A stretch of 32,365 nucleotides of DNA from Thioalkalivibrio sp. GTDB taxonomy: Bacteria > Pseudomonadota > Gammaproteobacteria > Ectothiorhodospirales > Ectothiorhodospiraceae. Below the pieces are notes generated by a model. The model was given only the letters and a program-made list of their open reading frames with translations. It made no database searches and was not told the DNA's origin. A program made the translations under genes and the position numbers. Location of the stretch: NCBI GenBank assembly GCA_003555285.1, contig PWGH01000054.1, positions 1 to 32,365 of the forward strand. The letters run 5' to 3'. Below are positions 15,832-24,523 of this stretch, piece by piece; position 1 is the stretch's first letter; every line of letters starts with the position of its first letter.

Positions 15832-17061
15832 TCAAAGTCCCAATTCGGCCGCGACGAAATCGGCGTCCTTGTCGCCCCGTCCGGACAGGTTCAGCAGGAA
15901 ACGCGTTCCCCGCGGGGCCGTGCGCGCCTGCTGCAGTACCCAGGCCACCGCATGAGCGGATTCCAGCGCGGGGATGATGCCCTCGCGCCGGGACAGGTCC
16001 ATGAAGGCCTCGAGGCAGGCGCGATCGTCCACGGCATGGTACTCGGCGCGGCCGATGTCCTTCAGGTAGCTGTGCTCCGGACCCACCGAGGGATAATCAA
16101 GCCCTGAGGCGATCGAATAGACCGGCTGGGGTTCACCCTGTGGGTCCTGCAGCATGTACGAGTGAAATCCGTGCATGGTGCCGGGTCGCCCATAGCTCAG
16201 CGTGGCCGCATGATCGCCGATCGCCAGGCCCCGGCCCGACGGTTCCACGCCCACCAGGCGCACGCCGGCATCGTCCAGGAAGCCGGAAAAGATGCCCATC
16301 GCGTTGGAGCCGCCGCCGATGCAGGCGACCACGTAATCGGGCAGGCCCCCGGTCATCGTCTGGAATTGGGCGCGGGCCTCACGACCGACGATCGCCTGGA
16401 AATCCCGCACCATCATCGGGAAGGGATGTGGGCCGACCACCGAACCGATCGCATAGAAGTAGTGTTCCGGATCCTGCATATACGCCTCGAAAGCGCTGTC
16501 GACCGCATCCTTCAGGGTTCGGGTGCCGGTGTCGACGCTGATCAGTTGCGCACCCAGGATCTTCATCTTGGTGACATTCGGATGTTCTTTGGCGATATCC
16601 ACCGCACCCATGTGGATCTCGCAAGGCAGGCCGACCAGAGCGCAAGCGGTGGCCATCGCCACACCGTGCTGGCCGGCGCCGGTCTCGGCGATCACCCGGG
16701 TTTTGCCCATGTGCTTGGCCAGCAGGGCCTCGCCGAGCGCATGGTTGATCTTGTGCGCCCCGGTGTGGTTCAGGTCCTCACGTTTCAGGTAGATTTCGGC
16801 CTGGCCGCCGGCGTAGGCGCTCAGGCGCCGGGCGTGATACACGGGGCTCGGCCGACCGACGTAGTGCGTATGCAGATCGGTCAATTCGTCCTGGTAGGCT
16901 GCGGTCTCCCGGATCGCGAAATAGGCCGCGGCGATCGAGTCCATCACGGTCTTCAGTGTGGGCGGAATGGCCTGCCCGCCGTAGGGTCCGAAGAAGCCGT
17001 TGGCGTCGGGCAGTGCCTGGACGGCGCCAATGGGGGAGGGGGCTGCGGGTGTTGTGCTCAT
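15832..17061 (-). CDS. trpB: Tryptophan synthase beta chain, stand-alone and divergent
   Basis: The 409-residue protein is a full-length TrpB. The PLP-binding Lys104 lies in [15 protein letters not shown], the catalytic Glu in AETGAGQHG, the phosphate loop in GGGSNAMG, and SGRGDKD ends the protein. TrpB joins indole and serine to make tryptophan. Several normally constant positions differ, for example [12 protein letters not shown] at the N-terminus and [15 protein letters not shown] in place of the usual YMGAxD-xxRQxxNV. No trpA, trpF or other trp gene adjoins; its neighbours are a two-component pair and a DUF7931/GNAT pair. It could be a second TrpB that works on free indole. The enzyme family is certain; the physiological role is less so. 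Confidence 0.9.
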   Translation of the reverse strand: MSTTPAAPSPIGAVQALPDANGFFGPYGGQAIPPTLKTVMDSIAAAYFAIRETAAYQDELTDLHTHYVGRPSPVYHARRLSAYAGGQAEIYLKREDLNHTGAHKINHALGEALLAKHMGKTRVIAETGAGQHGVAMATACALVGLPCEIHMGAVDIAKEHPNVTKMKILGAQLISVDTGTRTLKDAVDSAFEAYMQDPEHYFYAIGSVVGPHPFPMMVRDFQAIVGREARAQFQTMTGGLPDYVVACIGGGSNAMGIFSGFLDDAGVRLVGVEPSGRGLAIGDHAATLSYGRPGTMHGFHSYMLQDPQGEPQPVYSIASGLDYPSVGPEHSYLKDIGRAEYHAVDDRACLEAFMDLSRREGIIPALESAHAVAWVLQQARTAPRGTRFLLNLSGRGDKDADFVAAELGL

Positions 17062-17176
17062 GCTTACAACCTGTCAGGGCGGTTCCGGAACGGGATGCGG
17101 GGACCGGCCTGCGCCGTGCGGGATTGCGGGGCCAACCGGCGTTCTCGAGTGCGCCGGGATTGTAGCCCAAACGAGG

Positions 17177-17671
17177 TCAAAGCATCAGCGCACGCAGTTC
17201 CAGTGCCTGCGAGCCGACGGCCCAGTCGGCGTCGAAGCGCTCGGCGGCGACTCGGGTTCCGGCCGGATCGCGAGTCGCCGCCGTGAGGGCAACGGTGCTG
17301 CGCTGTTGCTGCAGGAACAGCCACGCACTCCGATCCACCACCAGGCGCAGCATGGCCGGCACCTCCGTCTCGGGCACCAGGCAACGGACCTGGATGGCCG
17401 TGGGGAGTCGGGTGACGGTCCGGGTGAGATCGGGATCGGCGGTCTTCAGCGCCAGGTCGTCATCGATCAGCAGGCGCAGATCGGCATGCCGGGTGCGCCG
17501 GGCGACACGGGACAGGTGTCGGGCCAGGTGGATCGCCGGTAGATGGACCAGAAGACGACAGCGGGTGTGGACCCAGATGCGCCGCCGGGCATTTGCCAGC
17601 AGGCCCTGAATCCGTTCACCGGCCTCTTCCAGGGCGTCGGCGCGCTCCTGCGCCTCCGTTGCATCCGTCAA
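17177..17671 (-). CDS. DUF7931-like (phospholipase-D-fold-like) protein
   Basis: The 164-residue product starts at a TTG with GGGAGG five to six bases upstream; no in-frame ATG is available nearby. The sequence alternates helices and strands (RIWVHTRCRLLVHLPAIHLA, DLRLLIDDD, IQVRCLVPE, LRLVVDRSAWLFLQQ). This pattern is reminiscent of half a phospholipase D fold, but the HKD motif is absent. Small proteins like this are commonly found next to a GNAT acetyltransferase in Pseudomonas and relatives; here the acetyltransferase ends 42 bases upstream on the same strand. No catalytic residues were recognised. The family name is from memory of that gene order and is tentative. Confidence 0.65.
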   Translation of the reverse strand: MTDATEAQERADALEEAGERIQGLLANARRRIWVHTRCRLLVHLPAIHLARHLSRVARRTRHADLRLLIDDDLALKTADPDLTRTVTRLPTAIQVRCLVPETEVPAMLRLVVDRSAWLFLQQQRSTVALTAATRDPAGTRVAAERFDADWAVGSQALELRALML

Positions 17672-17713
17672 GGGGGCCTCCCGGGTTGCGTGAAATCGCT
17701 CGGACCGGCTCGG

Positions 17714-18169
17714 CTAGCCGGTCATGGCCAGCCGTGGCCGCTGATTCAATTGCCGCAGCATCCGCTGGTGGGGGATGCCGGCCTCCTGGAAGACATCACT
17801 GATCACGATGAATCCGAAGGGGGCGTAAAAACTGCGCCGGGCATGCTGGCTGTTCAGCCAGACCTCGTTCCAGCCATGGGCCTCAGCGGCAGCAATGGCA
17901 TGATGCAGCAGGCGCGAGCCGATGCCCTGTCCGCGTTCGGAGGCGCTGACCGCGAGGCGTCCGATTTGGCCGCTGGCCAGCAGACGCAGGGTTCCGACCG
18001 GACGGTCGTCCTCCGCGAGCGCCAGCCAATGCAGGGCGCTGGTGTCCCGGCCGTCGAATTCCAGCCCACGCGGAACACCCTGTTCCCTGATGAAGACTTC
18101 GCAGCGTATGGCCTCGAGGGCCTCTCTGTCGGCGGGCCAACTGGCCTCGCGAATCCGGATTCGGCACAT
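17714..18169 (-). CDS. GNAT-family N-acetyltransferase
   Basis: The 151-residue protein is one GNAT domain. The acetyl-CoA loop is visible as RGQGIGSRLLHHA, preceded by the strand GQIGRLAVSASE and followed by VWLNSQHARRSFYAPFGF. The N-terminal part (RCEVFIREQGVPRGLEFDGRD) matches the ElaA/YjdJ-like subgroup. The start at 18169 is supported by AAGGA 8-9 bases upstream; an open frame continues to 18457 without another ribosome site. It probably acetylates a small amine or peptide, substrate unknown. It forms an apparent operon with the DUF7931-like gene. Confidence 0.88.
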   Translation of the reverse strand: MCRIRIREASWPADREALEAIRCEVFIREQGVPRGLEFDGRDTSALHWLALAEDDRPVGTLRLLASGQIGRLAVSASERGQGIGSRLLHHAIAAAEAHGWNEVWLNSQHARRSFYAPFGFIVISDVFQEAGIPHQRMLRQLNQRPRLAMTG

Positions 18170-18523
18170 GTTTGTCTTTCCTTGGCGGGAGCGGCCGATC
18201 ATGCGGCTCCTGCGGTTCTGTGGGGAGTTCCGGTAGAGGTCGGCTTGAGATCCTCCTTGCTGATCAGGGTTTTTCCAGGAGTGTAGTTTCTGCGGGAGAA
18301 AGCTGCAGGGAATTTTTTGGCTTGGACGCAAAACGATCACCTTGAGGGCTAATGGTCGAAAGACTAGCAGGTTATCGTTAAGTCTTGATGTCGCGACAGG
18401 CGTAGTGATCCGTAGGCGGAAGCCGTTTTGCGTCGTGGGAACCGATTGGCGAGGCACCCTGGCCGTAGGGGCCGGATCCTTCAGAGACGCGTTTTCAGAG
18501 GCGGGTTTTCAATGGCGGGGGCC
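18170..18523. other. Intergenic region between GNAT gene and CFA-type gene
   Basis: About 350 bases with no gene. The middle (18270-18390) is AT-richer than its surroundings and probably holds the leftward GNAT promoter, although no clean -35/-10 pair was found. The right end has short imperfect repeats of a GTTTTCAGAGGCG-like unit just past the CFA-type stop codon; no terminator with a T tract was seen. Confidence 0.4.
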
Positions 18524-19774
18524 TCAAAGGCGGCGGGCCTCGGAGACGGGGCGTTCGAGGATGGTCTGCATCAGATCGACGCGGCCGGAGCGAAAGCCGA
18601 TCTCGCAATAGGCCAGGTAGTAGCGCCACATGCGCAGGAAGCGTTCGTCGTACCCGAGGGCCTGGATGATGCCGGCCGAACGGCGCACCTCCTCGAACCA
18701 GCGTCGGAGCGTCAGCGCATAATCGCTTCCGAAGAAGTCCTGCTCCCGACGCCGGAGGCCGGCGGCCTCGGCCAAGGCGTTGAAGCGCGGTACCGGGGGC
18801 AGCATGCCGCCCGGGAAGATGTACATCTGAATGAAGTCCACGCTGCCGCGGTAGCGGGCGAATTCGTGTTCGTCGATGGTGATCACCTGCAGTGCGGCCC
18901 GACCCCCGGGGCGCAAGCAGTCGCGCAGCTTGGCGAAATAGGTGGGCCACCATTCCTCACCCACCGCCTCGAACATCTCGATCGACACGACGTGATCGAA
19001 GGATCCCTGTAGGTCTCGATAATCCTGCAGCCGCAACTCCACCTGGGCCGACAGCCCCGCGCGTTCGATGCGGGCGCGAGCATACTCGAGCTGGTCCCGG
19101 GAGAGTGTGATTCCGGTTACGCGATAGCCCTGACGCGCGGCCGCCTCCGCGAAGCCGCCCCAGCCGCAGCCGATCTCCAGTAAATGTGCCCCGGGCTCGG
19201 CGTCCAGGCGTTCCAGCAGGCGCTGGTACTTGCGCTGCTGCGCAGTCTCCAGGGCCTCGTCACCCTTGCTGAACAGGGCCGAGGAGTAGGACATGGTGGA
19301 GTCCAGCCACTGCCGGTAGAACTCGTTACCGAGGTCATAATGGAATCGGATATTGGCGCGGCTGCCGCGCCGGTTGTTGCGGCGCAGGCGGTGGCGCAGG
19401 CGGTCCAGGTGCCGCTGCCAGGCTGGACGGGTGGCCATGGGTGTCAGGGGCGCCTCGTTGTCCACGGTGAACTGCATCAGGGCCTGCAGATCGGGGGTGT
19501 TCCAATCCCCGGCGATGTAGCCCTCGGCAAAGCCGATCTCGCCGCGACGCAGCAGCCGCAGCAGTGCCCGCCAGGGGCGGCGGAAATGCCAGACCGCCTC
19601 GGCCCCGGCGCCCGTGCCCTGCACCTCGGTCCGGTTGCCGGTGCCATCGATCAGGGTAAGCCGACCGCGCTCGGTGCTGGCCAGGCGCCGGGCCAGCCAG
19701 TGCAGGGGCAGGGCTAGGCGGCCCTGCCCCTGCGCGGTTTCACGGGAATGCACGGAAACGGGATCGCCGGCCAT
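18524..19774 (-). CDS. Cyclopropane-fatty-acid-synthase-type SAM methyltransferase
   Basis: This 416-residue protein belongs to the CFA synthase family (E. coli Cfa is 382). The SAM-binding motif is LEIGCGWGGFAEAAARQG, the bicarbonate/active-site region includes YSSALFSKGDEALETAQ and the Glu in SIEMFEAVG. It transfers a methyl group to unsaturated chains of membrane phospholipids, forming cyclopropane or, in the UfaM branch, methylated precursors of furan fatty acids. It starts by TGATG overlap with the DUF1365 gene (AGGAG eight bases before the ATG). The partners (COG2907 oxidoreductase, DUF1365) favour the light/singlet-oxygen UfaM-like branch over plain Cfa; this is inference. Confidence 0.9.
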   Translation of the reverse strand: MAGDPVSVHSRETAQGQGRLALPLHWLARRLASTERGRLTLIDGTGNRTEVQGTGAGAEAVWHFRRPWRALLRLLRRGEIGFAEGYIAGDWNTPDLQALMQFTVDNEAPLTPMATRPAWQRHLDRLRHRLRRNNRRGSRANIRFHYDLGNEFYRQWLDSTMSYSSALFSKGDEALETAQQRKYQRLLERLDAEPGAHLLEIGCGWGGFAEAAARQGYRVTGITLSRDQLEYARARIERAGLSAQVELRLQDYRDLQGSFDHVVSIEMFEAVGEEWWPTYFAKLRDCLRPGGRAALQVITIDEHEFARYRGSVDFIQMYIFPGGMLPPVPRFNALAEAAGLRRREQDFFGSDYALTLRRWFEEVRRSAGIIQALGYDERFLRMWRYYLAYCEIGFRSGRVDLMQTILERPVSEARRL

Positions 19775-20535
19775 CAACTGATCTCCTGGTCGGGGGCATC
19801 GGGTTTTCTATGGTAGCGGCCGCCACGCCACCAGATCTTCAAGGCCTGCCAATGGATCAGCACCATGACCTTCAGGGTCGCCCAGGGCATGGTGAACAGG
19901 ATGTGCAGCAGGGCCCGATCGGTGAACGGTCGGGCCCGTCCGGACTGGTTCGCGATCAGCATCAGGCGCTCGTCCTGAAATTCCCGGATGCCGATTTGCA
20001 GCCGCGGGCTCGGCGCGCCGAGACGAAAGGCATAGGCCGCGTTCATGTCGATGAACGGCGATACATGGAAGCGCTTGGGCTTTTGCCCCTGGACCGGCCA
20101 CGCCATCGGTGCGCCGGCGGCGTGCAACAGGTAGTGATGATGCTCGCCGAAGGTGTTGCGCACCTCGAGCAGCACCGCGCGCGGGCGGCCGTCGCGATCC
20201 TCGCAGTACCAGACACTGAGGGGGTTGAAGGCATAGCCGAGCAGACGCGGCATCGCCAGCAGGCGAATCGGGCCGCCACCGAGTTCGATGCCCTGCTCAG
20301 CCAGCTTCGCCTCGATCCAGGGGCGCCACGGGCTTCCGTCCCGGCGCCCGTGGTCCCGTGTGTACAGGCTGAACAGGTTGAAACGGTTGACCGAAAACCA
20401 GCGTCGCGTCTCGGCCAGGGTCCCGACCTGATCGATATCGAACAGGACGCTGAACACCCGGTAGCGGAAGCGGTAGGCGACCGGAAACACGCGTTGATGC
20501 ATGACCTGACAGTCATAAAGAAGGGCTGCGGTCAT
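19774..20535 (-). CDS. DUF1365 protein
   Basis: The 253-residue protein matches the DUF1365 family: ALLYDCQVMHQRVFPVAYRF at the N-terminus, then FSVLFDIDQ, RLLAMPRLLGYAFNPLSVWY and KRFHVSPFIDMNAAYAFR. The function is unknown, but the gene nearly always sits between a COG2907 FAD-dependent oxidoreductase and a CFA-type methyltransferase, so a step in fatty-chain modification is likely. It overlaps both neighbours by TGATG (stop of the upstream gene with its own start, and its own stop with the start of the CFA gene), meaning tight translational coupling. No signal peptide was seen. Confidence 0.92.
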   Translation of the reverse strand: MTAALLYDCQVMHQRVFPVAYRFRYRVFSVLFDIDQVGTLAETRRWFSVNRFNLFSLYTRDHGRRDGSPWRPWIEAKLAEQGIELGGGPIRLLAMPRLLGYAFNPLSVWYCEDRDGRPRAVLLEVRNTFGEHHHYLLHAAGAPMAWPVQGQKPKRFHVSPFIDMNAAYAFRLGAPSPRLQIGIREFQDERLMLIANQSGRARPFTDRALLHILFTMPWATLKVMVLIHWQALKIWWRGGRYHRKPDAPDQEIS

Positions 20536-21884
20536 CAGGCGGCCCGATCCGTGCCGTTCTGGGCGTTCTGGACGAGGGCAGGCCGGCTGGCGAGCGAACT
20601 TGCAGCCTCCCAGGGCGGCGCGATACCCAGGCAGCGGGCGACCCGTACGGCCGAACGCAGGCCGTCCTCATGGAAGCCGTACCCGGTCCATGCGCCGGCA
20701 AGGTAAAGGCCATCCTGCCCCTGAATGGCCTCGATCCGATCCTGGGCGGCGATCGCCGGTGCATCCAGCACCGGATGCCGCCAGTGGTATTCGCCGAGCA
20801 CCGTGGTGGGGTGCGGCTCCTGCCAGGGGTTCAGGCTGACCATATAATGCGTACGCCGATCGAGGCGGTGCAGTCGGTTCATGTAGTAGGACACGGAAAC
20901 GGCCGTCTCGCTCACGTCCTGGCGTTGCGCCAGATAATTCCATGCCGACCACACCCGGGGTGAACTCGGCATCAGCCGGATATCGGTGTGCAACAGGGCG
21001 CGGTTGTCCTGGAATCGGCAGGCGCCGAGCACGGCGGCCTGTTCGGGCGTCGGTGCCGCCAACAGGGCCAGGGCCGTATCGGCATGGCAGGCGAAGACCA
21101 CGGCATCGAAGCGATCGGTACCCTGGGCGGTGGTCACCTGCCAGTCCGCACCGAGGCGGTGGATCCGTTGCACGCCGTGATGGAACACGCTGCCGGGTAC
21201 CAGCGTCTGCGCAAGCCGCTGTACATAGGTCTGGCTGCCGCCGATGACGGTGCGCCACTGCGGGCGGCCTCCGAGGTCGAGCAGGCCGTGGTTGCGGAAG
21301 AATTCGAGAAAGCCGCGCACCGGAAAGCGGCGCAAGGTGGCCGTGGGACAGGACCAGATTGCGGCGGCCATCGGCAACAGATAATCCTCGATGAAGCCGC
21401 GGCCGAAGCGATGCTCGATCAAAAAGTCGCCGAGCAGGCGGTGACCCGTCGCCGGCCCCATCTCCGGTTCGGCCAACTGGCGCTTGCCCAGCCGGTTGAA
21501 GCGCAGGATGTCCGCGGTCATGCGCAGGAACCGTGGCCGCAGCAGATTGCGCCGTTGCGCAAACAGGGTGTTCAGGCTGCTGCCCGCATACTCGATCCCG
21601 CCGGGTTGCAAGGCATAGGAGAACGACATCTCGGTTTCCTGGGTCGGCACCCCGAGGGTGGCGAACAGTTGGGTCAGCAACGGATAATTGCGTTCGTTGT
21701 AGACGACGAAACCGGTGTCGACGGCCACCGGACCCTGGGCATCCGGGATCTCCACGGTGTGCGCATGCCCGCCCAGGTCGGGTTCGCGTTCGAACAGCCG
21801 GACCTCATGGTGGCGCTGCAGCAGCCAGGCCGTCGCCAAGCCGGAAATGCCACCACCGATGACCGCAATGCGTTGTTGTTCCAT
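20535..21884 (-). CDS. FAD-dependent oxidoreductase, COG2907 (amine-oxidase fold)
   Basis: The 449-residue protein has an N-terminal dinucleotide site (RIAVIGGGISGLATAWLLQ) and the second FAD contact FEREPDLGGHAHT. DTGFVVYNERNYPLL is typical of COG2907. These enzymes resemble phytoene desaturases and monoamine oxidases and probably oxidise a fatty chain. The ATG at 21884 has GAAGGA eight bases upstream; the open frame continues to 22217 but that part lies in the divergent promoter region. It is the first gene of a three-gene operon with DUF1365 and the CFA-type enzyme. The promoter at 21918-21947 carries three 11-bp repeats that look like a CarH/LitR operator. Confidence 0.9.
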   Translation of the reverse strand: MEQQRIAVIGGGISGLATAWLLQRHHEVRLFEREPDLGGHAHTVEIPDAQGPVAVDTGFVVYNERNYPLLTQLFATLGVPTQETEMSFSYALQPGGIEYAGSSLNTLFAQRRNLLRPRFLRMTADILRFNRLGKRQLAEPEMGPATGHRLLGDFLIEHRFGRGFIEDYLLPMAAAIWSCPTATLRRFPVRGFLEFFRNHGLLDLGGRPQWRTVIGGSQTYVQRLAQTLVPGSVFHHGVQRIHRLGADWQVTTAQGTDRFDAVVFACHADTALALLAAPTPEQAAVLGACRFQDNRALLHTDIRLMPSSPRVWSAWNYLAQRQDVSETAVSVSYYMNRLHRLDRRTHYMVSLNPWQEPHPTTVLGEYHWRHPVLDAPAIAAQDRIEAIQGQDGLYLAGAWTGYGFHEDGLRSAVRVARCLGIAPPWEAASSLASRPALVQNAQNGTDRAA

Positions 21885-21917
21885 GGCCAGTCGTCCTTCG
21901 ATCTGCGTCTGGAAATA

Positions 21918-21947
21918 TTTATACATGAATTGTACAATAGCTGTAAA
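21918..21947 (-). promoter_or_regulatory. Promoter of the COG2907-DUF1365-CFA operon
   Basis: On the minus strand TTTACA (21942-21947, -35) and TATAAA (21918-21923, -10) are 18 bases apart, each one base off consensus. Transcription would start near 21911, giving a 26-base leader. Confidence 0.7.
21920..21947 (-). promoter_or_regulatory. Candidate LitR/CarH operator: three direct repeats spaced 11 bp
   Basis: On the minus strand TTTACA (21942-21947), TGTACA (21931-21936) and TGTATA (21920-21925) recur at exactly 11-bp steps, sharing TnTAyA. The array runs from the -35 into the -10, so binding would block RNA polymerase. CarH is known to bind tandem 11-bp direct repeats overlapping its promoter with a TACA-type core, and this window encodes such a protein at 403-1329. 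Confidence 0.65.
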
Positions 21948-22059
21948 TCGCAGCGGACGCCTGCCGGAGAACCATGATGCCCATCCTACCCGTGTTTTTG
22001 CCGCCATGGCCCCCGTCGTCGGCTGCGTCATTGGCCCTCGGTACCCTCGGAGCGGCTCG

Positions 22060-22833
22060 ATGAGTGCGGCGCCGGCAGATTGGCCGGAGGACGTGGCCGC
22101 CGTCCTGCAGGACCACGAGATCGTCGCGATTACCTCGGGTATCACCGACCTGCGCGAGGCCGAAGAATTGCTGAATGCGCAGCGGCCCGGGCGTTGGCAA
22201 CGTGTCGAGTGGGGCATGGGTTCAGCGGAAAACCGGGCGCGCTTTCATGCCCTGCAGCAGCGGGCGGGGTTCTCGATGCTGCCGATGTTCCTGCATCGGG
22301 ACGGTGTGATCGGTGGGCTTCCCGAATTGCGTCGCCACCTCCACGAACCGCGGCCCGCGGCGGCGGCCGCGTCCAACGCCCCTGCCACCGGAGCGCCAAC
22401 GCCGTTGCTCGCGCTGCTCGGGTATTCGGGCCTGATTCCCTTCTTCTTCTTCGGGGCCATCGCCTGGGTACTGGAACCGCCGTGGCAGGCCTTTGCCCTG
22501 CATGCACTCGGCGCATACGCGGTGGTGATCCTGTCCTTTCTCGGCGCCGTGCACTGGGGCCTCTACCTCGCGGATCGCCGTCATCGGGTGCTCGGCGCAT
22601 CCGGGCCGGTCTGGGCGGTGATTCCGGCGGTGGCAGCCTGGCTGGCCTGGCTGCTTCCGTTGACGCCGGCGCTGGTGATTTTCGCGCTGCTGTTTCCATT
22701 GGTCTTCGCGGTGGATCGCGTCAGCCTCGACGCCCGTAGACTGCCGCCCGGGTACATCAAGCTACGTGGGTATTTGACCGTGGGCGCCCTGATAACCTTA
22801 GTATCAGGCGTTTTTGCCAGTCTGAGTGCCTAG
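22060..22833 (+). CDS. Degenerate glutaredoxin-like domain fused to DUF3429 membrane domain
   Basis: The 257-residue protein has two parts. Residues 12-95 show a glutaredoxin-like order: strand, helix, strand (RVEWGMG), helix, then [19 protein letters not shown] with the cis-Pro loop and GG of glutaredoxins. The position of CPYC reads TSGITDL and the whole protein has no Cys, so it is not a redox enzyme. After an Ala/Pro linker, residues 115-255 form about five membrane helices of the DUF3429 family ([31 protein letters not shown]). The ATG at 22060 has CGGAG seven bases upstream. It is divergent from the FAD oxidoreductase and lies 34 bases before folE. The Grx-like reading is inference. Confidence 0.8.
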   Translation: MSAAPADWPEDVAAVLQDHEIVAITSGITDLREAEELLNAQRPGRWQRVEWGMGSAENRARFHALQQRAGFSMLPMFLHRDGVIGGLPELRRHLHEPRPAAAAASNAPATGAPTPLLALLGYSGLIPFFFFGAIAWVLEPPWQAFALHALGAYAVVILSFLGAVHWGLYLADRRHRVLGASGPVWAVIPAVAAWLAWLLPLTPALVIFALLFPLVFAVDRVSLDARRLPPGYIKLRGYLTVGALITLVSGVFASLSA

Positions 22834-22867
22834 TGAAGGCATGCTGCTACCAACCCAGGAGGTTGTG

Positions 22868-23500
22868 ATGAGTCCCCTGACCCGACCGATGAAGATTTCG
22901 GACAACGAAGACCGTGAAGACCCCGTGGTGAGCCCCCCGTTGGCAAGCGCAGAGACCTTGTCGGGCCATTATCGCGAACTGCTTCAGGGACTGGGGGAAG
23001 ATGTACAGCGCGAGGGACTGCTGGATACCCCGTTGCGCGCGGTCAAGGCCTTGCAGTATCTGACTCGGGGTTATCATCAGGATCTCGACGAGATCGTGAA
23101 CAACGCACTGTTCGCCTCGGACAACGACGAGATGGTCCTGTTGAAGGACATCGAGCTCTATTCGCTCTGCGAGCACCACATTCTGCCGGTGATCGGCAAG
23201 GCCCACGTGGCCTACCTGCCCAATGGACGGGTGATCGGCCTGTCAAAGATCGCCCGGATCGTGGACATGTTCTCCGCCCGGTTGCAGATTCAGGAGAACA
23301 TGACCCGGCAGATCGCCGAGGCGATCCTGCAGGTCACCGAGGCCCGGGGCGTCGGGGTGGTCATCGAGGCCAGGCACATGTGTATGACCATGCGCGGCAT
23401 TGAGAAACAGAACTCCTCCATGACCACCTCGGTGATGCTCGGTGCGTTCCGGGACGACCCGCGGACCCGCAAGGAATTTCTGGACCTGATTCGCCACTGA
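22868..23500 (+). CDS. folE: GTP cyclohydrolase I (FolE)
   Basis: This 210-residue enzyme opens the guanine ring of GTP to make 7,8-dihydroneopterin triphosphate for folate and other pterins. The zinc ligands are visible: Cys101 and His104 in LCEHHILP and Cys172 in RHMCMTMRG. The core [20 protein letters not shown] is canonical. An N-terminal extension of about 30 residues precedes the catalytic domain. AGGAGGT lies five bases before the ATG. It is probably co-transcribed with the DUF3429 gene. In Pseudomonas putida a folE paralogue is light-inducible in the LitR regulon, alongside photolyase and cfa-type genes, which fits this setting (cryptochrome/photolyase pterin antenna). Confidence 0.95.
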   Translation: MSPLTRPMKISDNEDREDPVVSPPLASAETLSGHYRELLQGLGEDVQREGLLDTPLRAVKALQYLTRGYHQDLDEIVNNALFASDNDEMVLLKDIELYSLCEHHILPVIGKAHVAYLPNGRVIGLSKIARIVDMFSARLQIQENMTRQIAEAILQVTEARGVGVVIEARHMCMTMRGIEKQNSSMTTSVMLGAFRDDPRTRKEFLDLIRH

Positions 23501-23597
23501 GGTTGACCGGGTGGGCGTCGTCGTGCGCCCCGCCAATCTCCCTATGCCGTCAGGGACCCCGCTCGGCTTCGCGGGGACCTGGGATCCCCGGCACAAG

Positions 23598-23630
23598 CGG
23601 CAACGGCCGGTCTTGGCGTGACCGTTGCCG
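23598..23630 (+). terminator. Possible hairpin 3' of folE
   Basis: CGGCAACGG (23598-23606) is perfectly complementary to CCGTTGCCG (23622-23630), with a 15-base loop. A GC-rich 6-bp hairpin (CCCCGC/GCGGGG) precedes it near 23558-23578. No T tract follows, so intrinsic termination is uncertain. Confidence 0.35.
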
Positions 23631-23764
23631 GCACGACGGCCTGCTCCCCACCCGGGTGTCCCTCTCGCACCGGTGTTTTCCCGTCCTGACCGCGTTTTCC
23701 TTTCCTGAATGATAAACTTGCGCTATAGCCATGGTTCTCGTAACCACTGTATGGAGACAGGCGC

Positions 23765-24517
23765 ATGAGCAAAGGCGGGCAACTCAAGTGGGGAATCTTC
23801 GTCGCGCTACTGGCGCTTGCCGTTCTTGTGAGTCCGGCACAGGCGATTAATTTCGGCGACATGATGAACCCGAGCCAGTGGTGGGGCGGTGGCACCGAAC
23901 GGGATCGCAGCGCGAGCGACCTGTACGGCCCACCGGGGTACGGCCCAGCGGGTCCGGGCTATGGACCGATCCCGCCGGGCTATGCACCCTACGGGCAGCC
24001 TCGCGTTCCGCCGTTCGGTCCGCCGCCCTATGCGCCTTACGTCCAGCCCCATGAGCAGCCGGGCCGGTCCTTGGAAGGCATGGTGCCGCCATCCCGTGCC
24101 TACGAGACGCCATGGGGGGCCCCTGAGGACCGCTTTGGTGCCCGAAGCCCAACGATGCGGGATCCGTGGGCAGCCGAGGACCCGGCACAACAGAGGATCC
24201 AGGAGCTCGAGCGACGGATCCAGGAGCTCGAGCGTCGACATCAGGACGCCCGAGGGTTTCAGCCCGAACCCCGCTCGCGCGAATATCGGCGGGATCCGCA
24301 GTGGCCTGATGCCCAGATGCGGGAACCGATGCCGGACTTTCCGATGCAGGAACCGCGGTGGCCTGATGCCCAGATGCGGGGACCCCAGCCTGGTGGCTAT
24401 TCGGCCCCGGAATTTCCACCGCTGGATTACCAGTTTCCGGAATACAGCGGGCCGGAAACTGGTGGGATGGAATTCCGCGCACCGGAATACCCCAGCCAGT
24501 ACCAGCCCTTACGCTGA
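23765..24517 (+). CDS. Exported Pro/Tyr/Gly-rich protein with short coiled coil
   Basis: The 250-residue product begins with a signal peptide (MSKGGQLKWG, hydrophobic core about 11-22, cleavage after PAQA). The mature protein opens NFGDMMNPSQWWGG. Residues 55-95 are rich in Pro, Gly and Tyr (GPPGYGPAGPGYGP). Residues about 140-160 form a short helix with a tandem repeat of RIQELER, encoded by a 21-bp DNA duplication. A second internal repeat is WPDAQMR, present twice through a DNA repeat of over 20 bases. The composition suggests an unstructured periplasmic or surface protein. No catalytic domain was recognised. The signal peptide and codon pattern support this frame over the overlapping ones. 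Confidence 0.75.
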   Translation: MSKGGQLKWGIFVALLALAVLVSPAQAINFGDMMNPSQWWGGGTERDRSASDLYGPPGYGPAGPGYGPIPPGYAPYGQPRVPPFGPPPYAPYVQPHEQPGRSLEGMVPPSRAYETPWGAPEDRFGARSPTMRDPWAAEDPAQQRIQELERRIQELERRHQDARGFQPEPRSREYRRDPQWPDAQMREPMPDFPMQEPRWPDAQMRGPQPGGYSAPEFPPLDYQFPEYSGPETGGMEFRAPEYPSQYQPLR

Positions 24518-24523
24518 CGCCGT

